Source: Hyphomicrobium sp. (GTDB lineage Bacteria > Pseudomonadota > Alphaproteobacteria > Rhizobiales > Hyphomicrobiaceae). Taken from it: a stretch of DNA of 9,895 nt. A program made the translations under genes and the position numbers. The stretch lies in contig JAUVPN010000072.1 in NCBI GenBank assembly GCA_030598645.1, positions 1 to 9,895 on the forward strand, given 5' to 3'. Of this stretch, positions 7,503 to 9,895 are shown piece after piece. How positions within the stretch are numbered: position 1 is the first letter of the stretch; every line of letters starts with the position of its first letter. The notes under the pieces were generated by a model. It saw nothing but the letters and a program-made list of their open reading frames with translations, was not told the DNA's origin and made no database searches.

Positions 7503-8693
7503 TTATCGGTCGACTTCGCCAAAGACAACGTCGATTGAGCCGAGGATCGCGGAGACATCGGCAAGCATATGCTTGCGAGTCAAATAATCCATGGCCTGCA
7601 AATGCGCGTAGCTCGGCGCGCGGATCTTGCAGCGATAAGGCTTGTTAGAGCCATCCGACACGAGGTAGACGCCGAACTCACCCTTCGGTGCCTCGACAGC
7701 CGCATAGACCTCGCCCTCAGGAACGTGGAAACCTTCGGTATAGAGCTTGAAGTGGTGAATTAGCGCCTCCATGGAGCGCTTCATGTCCGCGCGCCGAGGC
7801 GGCACGACCTTGCGATCCTCGGCAACAAACGGACCCTGCCCTTCTGCAGACTGCAGTTTCTGACAGCATTGCTTTATGAGGTTCACGGACTGGCGCATCT
7901 CCTCCATGCGCACGAGATAGCGGTCGTAGCAGTCGCCGTTTTTGCCAACCGGGATATCAAAGTCCAATTCAGAGTAGCACTCATAGGGCTGCGCCTTGCG
8001 TAGATCCCACGCCGCGCCCGAGCCACGCACCATGACACCGGAAAATCCCCAATCGAAGCAATCCTTCAAGCTAACCGTGGCGATGTCGACGTTGCGCTGC
8101 TTGAAAATGCGATTGTTGGTGAGCAATCCCTCGATATCATCCAGGACTTTGGGGTGGGCCTCTGAGAATGCGTATATGTCGTCAATGAGATCTGAAGGCA
8201 GGTCCATATGGACACCGCCCATGCGGAAATACTTGGCGTGCAAACGGCTACCGGATGCGCGCTCGTAGAAGATCATCAACTTCTCGCGCTCATCGAAGCC
8301 CCACAATGGGGGCGTCAGCGCACCCACGTCCATCGCCTGCGTCGTGACATTGAGGAGATGAGAGAGAAGTCGGCCAATCTCGCTATACAGCACGCGGATG
8401 AGTTGGCCGCGTTTGGGTACCTCAAGCTTCAATAGCTTTTCTGCTGCAAGACAGAAGGCGTGCTCCTGGTTCATGGGCGCAACGTAGTCGAGCCGGTCGA
8501 AATAACCGATCGCTTGCAGGTAGGTCTTGTGCTCTATGAGCTTCTCGGTACCACGATGCAGCAGGCCGATGTGTGGGTCGACTCGTTCCACGACCTCGCC
8601 GTCAAGCTCCAGAACGAGACGCAGCACGCCATGGGCCGCAGGATGCTGCGGCCCGAAGTTGATATTGAACTGCCGGATGTCAGTCTCGCCCAT
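7503..8693 (-). CDS. nuoD: NADH-quinone oxidoreductase subunit D (49-kDa type)
   Basis: Quinone-module subunit related to the large subunit of NiFe hydrogenases, 396 residues, the usual length for a separate NuoD. The N-terminal loop [14 protein letters not shown] carries His21, and FDRLDY carries Tyr70. These correspond to the His/Tyr pair that contacts the quinone headgroup (same 49-residue spacing as in the known structures). [14 protein letters not shown] (41-54) and the C-terminal FGEVDR are also diagnostic. I chose ATG 8693 because homology starts at [18 protein letters not shown] and GGAAGGA lies 6-8 nt upstream. An in-frame start at 8783 would add 30 unrelated residues. The start lies inside the last 14 bp of the thioesterase gene. 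A 333-bp gap follows. Confidence 0.98.
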   Translation of the reverse strand: MGETDIRQFNINFGPQHPAAHGVLRLVLELDGEVVERVDPHIGLLHRGTEKLIEHKTYLQAIGYFDRLDYVAPMNQEHAFCLAAEKLLKLEVPKRGQLIRVLYSEIGRLLSHLLNVTTQAMDVGALTPPLWGFDEREKLMIFYERASGSRLHAKYFRMGGVHMDLPSDLIDDIYAFSEAHPKVLDDIEGLLTNNRIFKQRNVDIATVSLKDCFDWGFSGVMVRGSGAAWDLRKAQPYECYSELDFDIPVGKNGDCYDRYLVRMEEMRQSVNLIKQCCQKLQSAEGQGPFVAEDRKVVPPRRADMKRSMEALIHHFKLYTEGFHVPEGEVYAAVEAPKGEFGVYLVSDGSNKPYRCKIRAPSYAHLQAMDYLTRKHMLADVSAILGSIDVVFGEVDR

Positions 8694-9147
8694 CAACTTT
8701 TCCTTCCAGCGGGGCAATAGGCGAAACGCGAGCTTTCTTAGCTTTTTCGTTGACGCGAGAAACGAACTTGGACCACGGCACAATGATTCGCTCGTGATGG
8801 CCCTCGCCGATTAGATCAATTCCATCGTGCGCCTTTACTTTGAAGCAAACGCGGCGGCCTTGAACCTTCGTACACTCGGCTTCAACCGTTACGGTTTGGC
8901 CAGGCACCGTTGCCGCCAGATGCGTGACATCGATATGCACACCAAGACTGCCTTCACCAGTATCGTGATGTGGCGCCAAAACTTTCATGCAGGTCCACTC
9001 CATGAGCCCCACCATAAAGCCGGTAGCAAAGACCGTCGGCATCTCCTTGAACTCTTCTGCCTCGGGGTACAGGTTCGGAACGGTCTTCTCAGCAGGCACA
9101 CGATACGAGAAACTAGCACTCGCGCATGGTTTTAGGCTGTCCTTCAT
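8680..9147 (-). CDS. FlK-type (fluoroacetyl-CoA thioesterase-like) hotdog thioesterase
   Basis: Predicted 155-residue cytoplasmic single-hotdog acyl-CoA thioesterase, strikingly like Streptomyces cattleya FlK, which hydrolyses fluoroacetyl-CoA. From the MKDS start the alignment I recall is gap-free to at least residue 128. Thr42, Glu50 and His76 (FlK catalytic residues) and Val23, Leu26, Phe33, Gly69 and Arg120 are at identical positions. The block [13 protein letters not shown] (39-51) is identical. Position 36, the fluorine-sensing Phe of FlK, is Met. The C-terminus is about 16 residues longer, basic then acidic. ATG 9147 is 4 nt after the nuoC stop with AAGGG 8 nt upstream. ATG 9177, with AAGG upstream and inside nuoC, is an alternative adding 10 residues. 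The end overlaps nuoD by 14 bp, so expression is tied to complex I. The substrate is unknown; fluoroacetate specificity should not be assumed. Confidence 0.92.
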   Translation of the reverse strand: MKDSLKPCASASFSYRVPAEKTVPNLYPEAEEFKEMPTVFATGFMVGLMEWTCMKVLAPHHDTGEGSLGVHIDVTHLAATVPGQTVTVEAECTKVQGRRVCFKVKAHDGIDLIGEGHHERIIVPWSKFVSRVNEKAKKARVSPIAPLEGKVDGRD

Positions 9148-9151
9148 CGGG

Positions 9152-9775
9152 TCATCCCTTACCTCCAGTAGACCCATCACCCGCCTTCTCGTCGCCGGGC
9201 AGCACGTATTCTGGCCCTTCCCATGGAGATTCGAAGTCGAATGAACGGAATTCCTGCGTCAGCTCGACCGGCTCGTACACGACACGTTTTTGCTCATCGT
9301 CGTAGCGCACCTCAACGTACCCCGTGAGAGGGAAGTCTTTGCGCATGGGATGGCCCTGGAACCCGTAGTCGGTGAGGAGACGCCGCAAATCAGGGTGGCC
9401 TGAGAACAGAACGCCAAACATGTCATAGGCCTCGCGCTCGAACCAATTGGCCGCAGAAAATAAGCCAACGATACTCTCAATCGGCTTTGACTGGTCTGTT
9501 TCGAGCTTTACGCGGATCCGTTGATTCAGTCGCGGAGAAAGGAGATGATAGACAACGTCAAAGCGGCTCGCACGCGCGGGCCAGTCTACGCAGCAAATAT
9601 CGATTAGAATTTCGAAGCGGCAGCGTGGATCATCACGCAAAAATTTCATGACATTGACGATCTCCTCGCGCGCGATTCGGAGCGTCAACTCGTCGTGAAC
9701 TACCATTTTGGACTGGATTGCAGCTGGGAGCTGGCTGGCGATGTGTTCGCCCAAGTCTTGAAGTGAGTAAGCCAT
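9152..9775 (-). CDS. nuoC: NADH-quinone oxidoreductase subunit C (30-kDa type)
   Basis: Peripheral-arm subunit that packs on NuoD and helps form the quinone-reducing module, 207 residues, standard for a non-fused NuoC. Signature blocks are [20 protein letters not shown] (112-131) and [20 protein letters not shown] (134-153), followed by [20 protein letters not shown] and the [18 protein letters not shown] end (here QEFRSFDF, 174-181). The tail is Gly-rich (GDGSTGGKG) and variable. The ATG at 9775 has GCAGGA about 6 nt upstream and lies 11 nt after the stop of the upstream partial gene. It is followed after 4 nt by the thioesterase gene, an unusual insertion because nuoC is normally followed directly by nuoD. 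Confidence 0.97.
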   Translation of the reverse strand: MAYSLQDLGEHIASQLPAAIQSKMVVHDELTLRIAREEIVNVMKFLRDDPRCRFEILIDICCVDWPARASRFDVVYHLLSPRLNQRIRVKLETDQSKPIESIVGLFSAANWFEREAYDMFGVLFSGHPDLRRLLTDYGFQGHPMRKDFPLTGYVEVRYDDEQKRVVYEPVELTQEFRSFDFESPWEGPEYVLPGDEKAGDGSTGGKG

Positions 9776-9786
9776 CTTCGGTCCTG

Positions 9787-9895
9787 CTATGGCAAGGCAC
9801 CCGAAAGCTTCAACGCCTCAGCCGCCGCATCTGTTGCATAAAGCCCGACCCGCCCTTTACGGGGAAGACCCAATCCGCGCTTTTCGCTGCGCACC
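9787..9895 (-). CDS. C-terminal tail of an unidentified gene upstream of nuoC
   Basis: One minus-strand frame is open from the right edge to a TAG at 9789-9787, giving the last 35 residues of a protein: [20 protein letters not shown], then an alanine-rich stretch ending LKLSGALP. Stops interrupt the other two minus-strand frames. It ends 11 nt before nuoC, so it is probably co-transcribed. The expected neighbour is nuoB, but this tail lacks the usual NuoB ending (a conserved Gln/Lys/Arg-rich segment with RTGTI). It may be a NuoB with an unusual C-terminal extension or another gene placed between nuoB and nuoC. The window does not allow a decision. Confidence 0.5.
   Translation of the reverse strand, partial: VRSEKRGLGLPRKGRVGLYATDAAAEALKLSGALP

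Noticed and set aside
7295..7648. 117-codon plus-strand frame spanning the nuoD-nuoE gap
   Set aside because: Its second half is opposite the well-conserved end of nuoD, and the product is Arg/His-rich with no recognisable domain.
8694..8783. N-terminal extension of nuoD from 8783
   Set aside because: The added residues are the antiparallel-free frame shadow of the thioesterase gene and unlike NuoD. MGETD at 8693 has a strong ribosome binding site and matches the family start.
8680..9147. Calling the thioesterase a true fluoroacetate-resistance gene (flK)
   Set aside because: The gate residue Phe36 is Met, the context is respiratory, and no fluorometabolite genes are visible. FlK-like is as far as the sequence goes.

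Overview
The window is the middle of one long minus-strand operon for the proton-pumping NADH:quinone oxidoreductase (respiratory complex I). Read in the direction of transcription (high to low coordinates) the order is: C-terminal tail of an unidentified gene, nuoC, a FlK-type acyl-CoA thioesterase gene, nuoD, a 333-bp break, nuoE, nuoF, a small membrane-protein gene, nuoG, nuoH, nuoI, nuoJ and the 5' end of nuoK. All the real genes are on one strand. I see no RNA genes, transposons, CRISPR or phage genes.

The organism is most likely an alphaproteobacterium, probably of the Hyphomicrobiales (rhizobial) group. NuoC and NuoD are separate proteins, not fused as in enterobacteria. NuoE, NuoF, NuoG and NuoI have the sequence style I know from rhizobial and mitochondrial-type complex I. 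The base composition is moderately GC-rich. This assignment rests on recall of family sequences, not on a search.

Region by region: 9895-7503 holds the end of the unknown upstream gene, nuoC, the thioesterase gene and nuoD. The thioesterase gene starts 4 nt after the nuoC stop and runs 14 bp into nuoD, so the three are tightly coupled. 7502-7170 is the only long gap. It holds a short leader-type ORF, a 7-bp-stem inverted repeat just before nuoE, a TGACC/GGTCA palindrome and a possible cysteine-rich microprotein. 7169-2773 holds nuoE, nuoF, an 84-residue glycine-zipper membrane protein, and nuoG. 2751-1 holds the membrane-arm genes nuoH, nuoI (connecting ferredoxin subunit), nuoJ and nuoK, with two shorter gaps (235 bp before nuoI, 187 bp before nuoJ).

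Together NuoE, NuoF and NuoG oxidise NADH and pass electrons along iron-sulfur clusters to NuoI and the NuoC/NuoD quinone module. NuoH, NuoJ and NuoK belong to the membrane arm that couples this to proton translocation. All visible cluster ligands and quinone-site residues are intact, so this looks like a working complex I. The unusual parts are the non-canonical passengers: above all the FlK-like thioesterase, which keeps the FlK catalytic residues but has Met where FlK has its fluorine-sensing Phe36, and second the glycine-zipper membrane protein between nuoF and nuoG.
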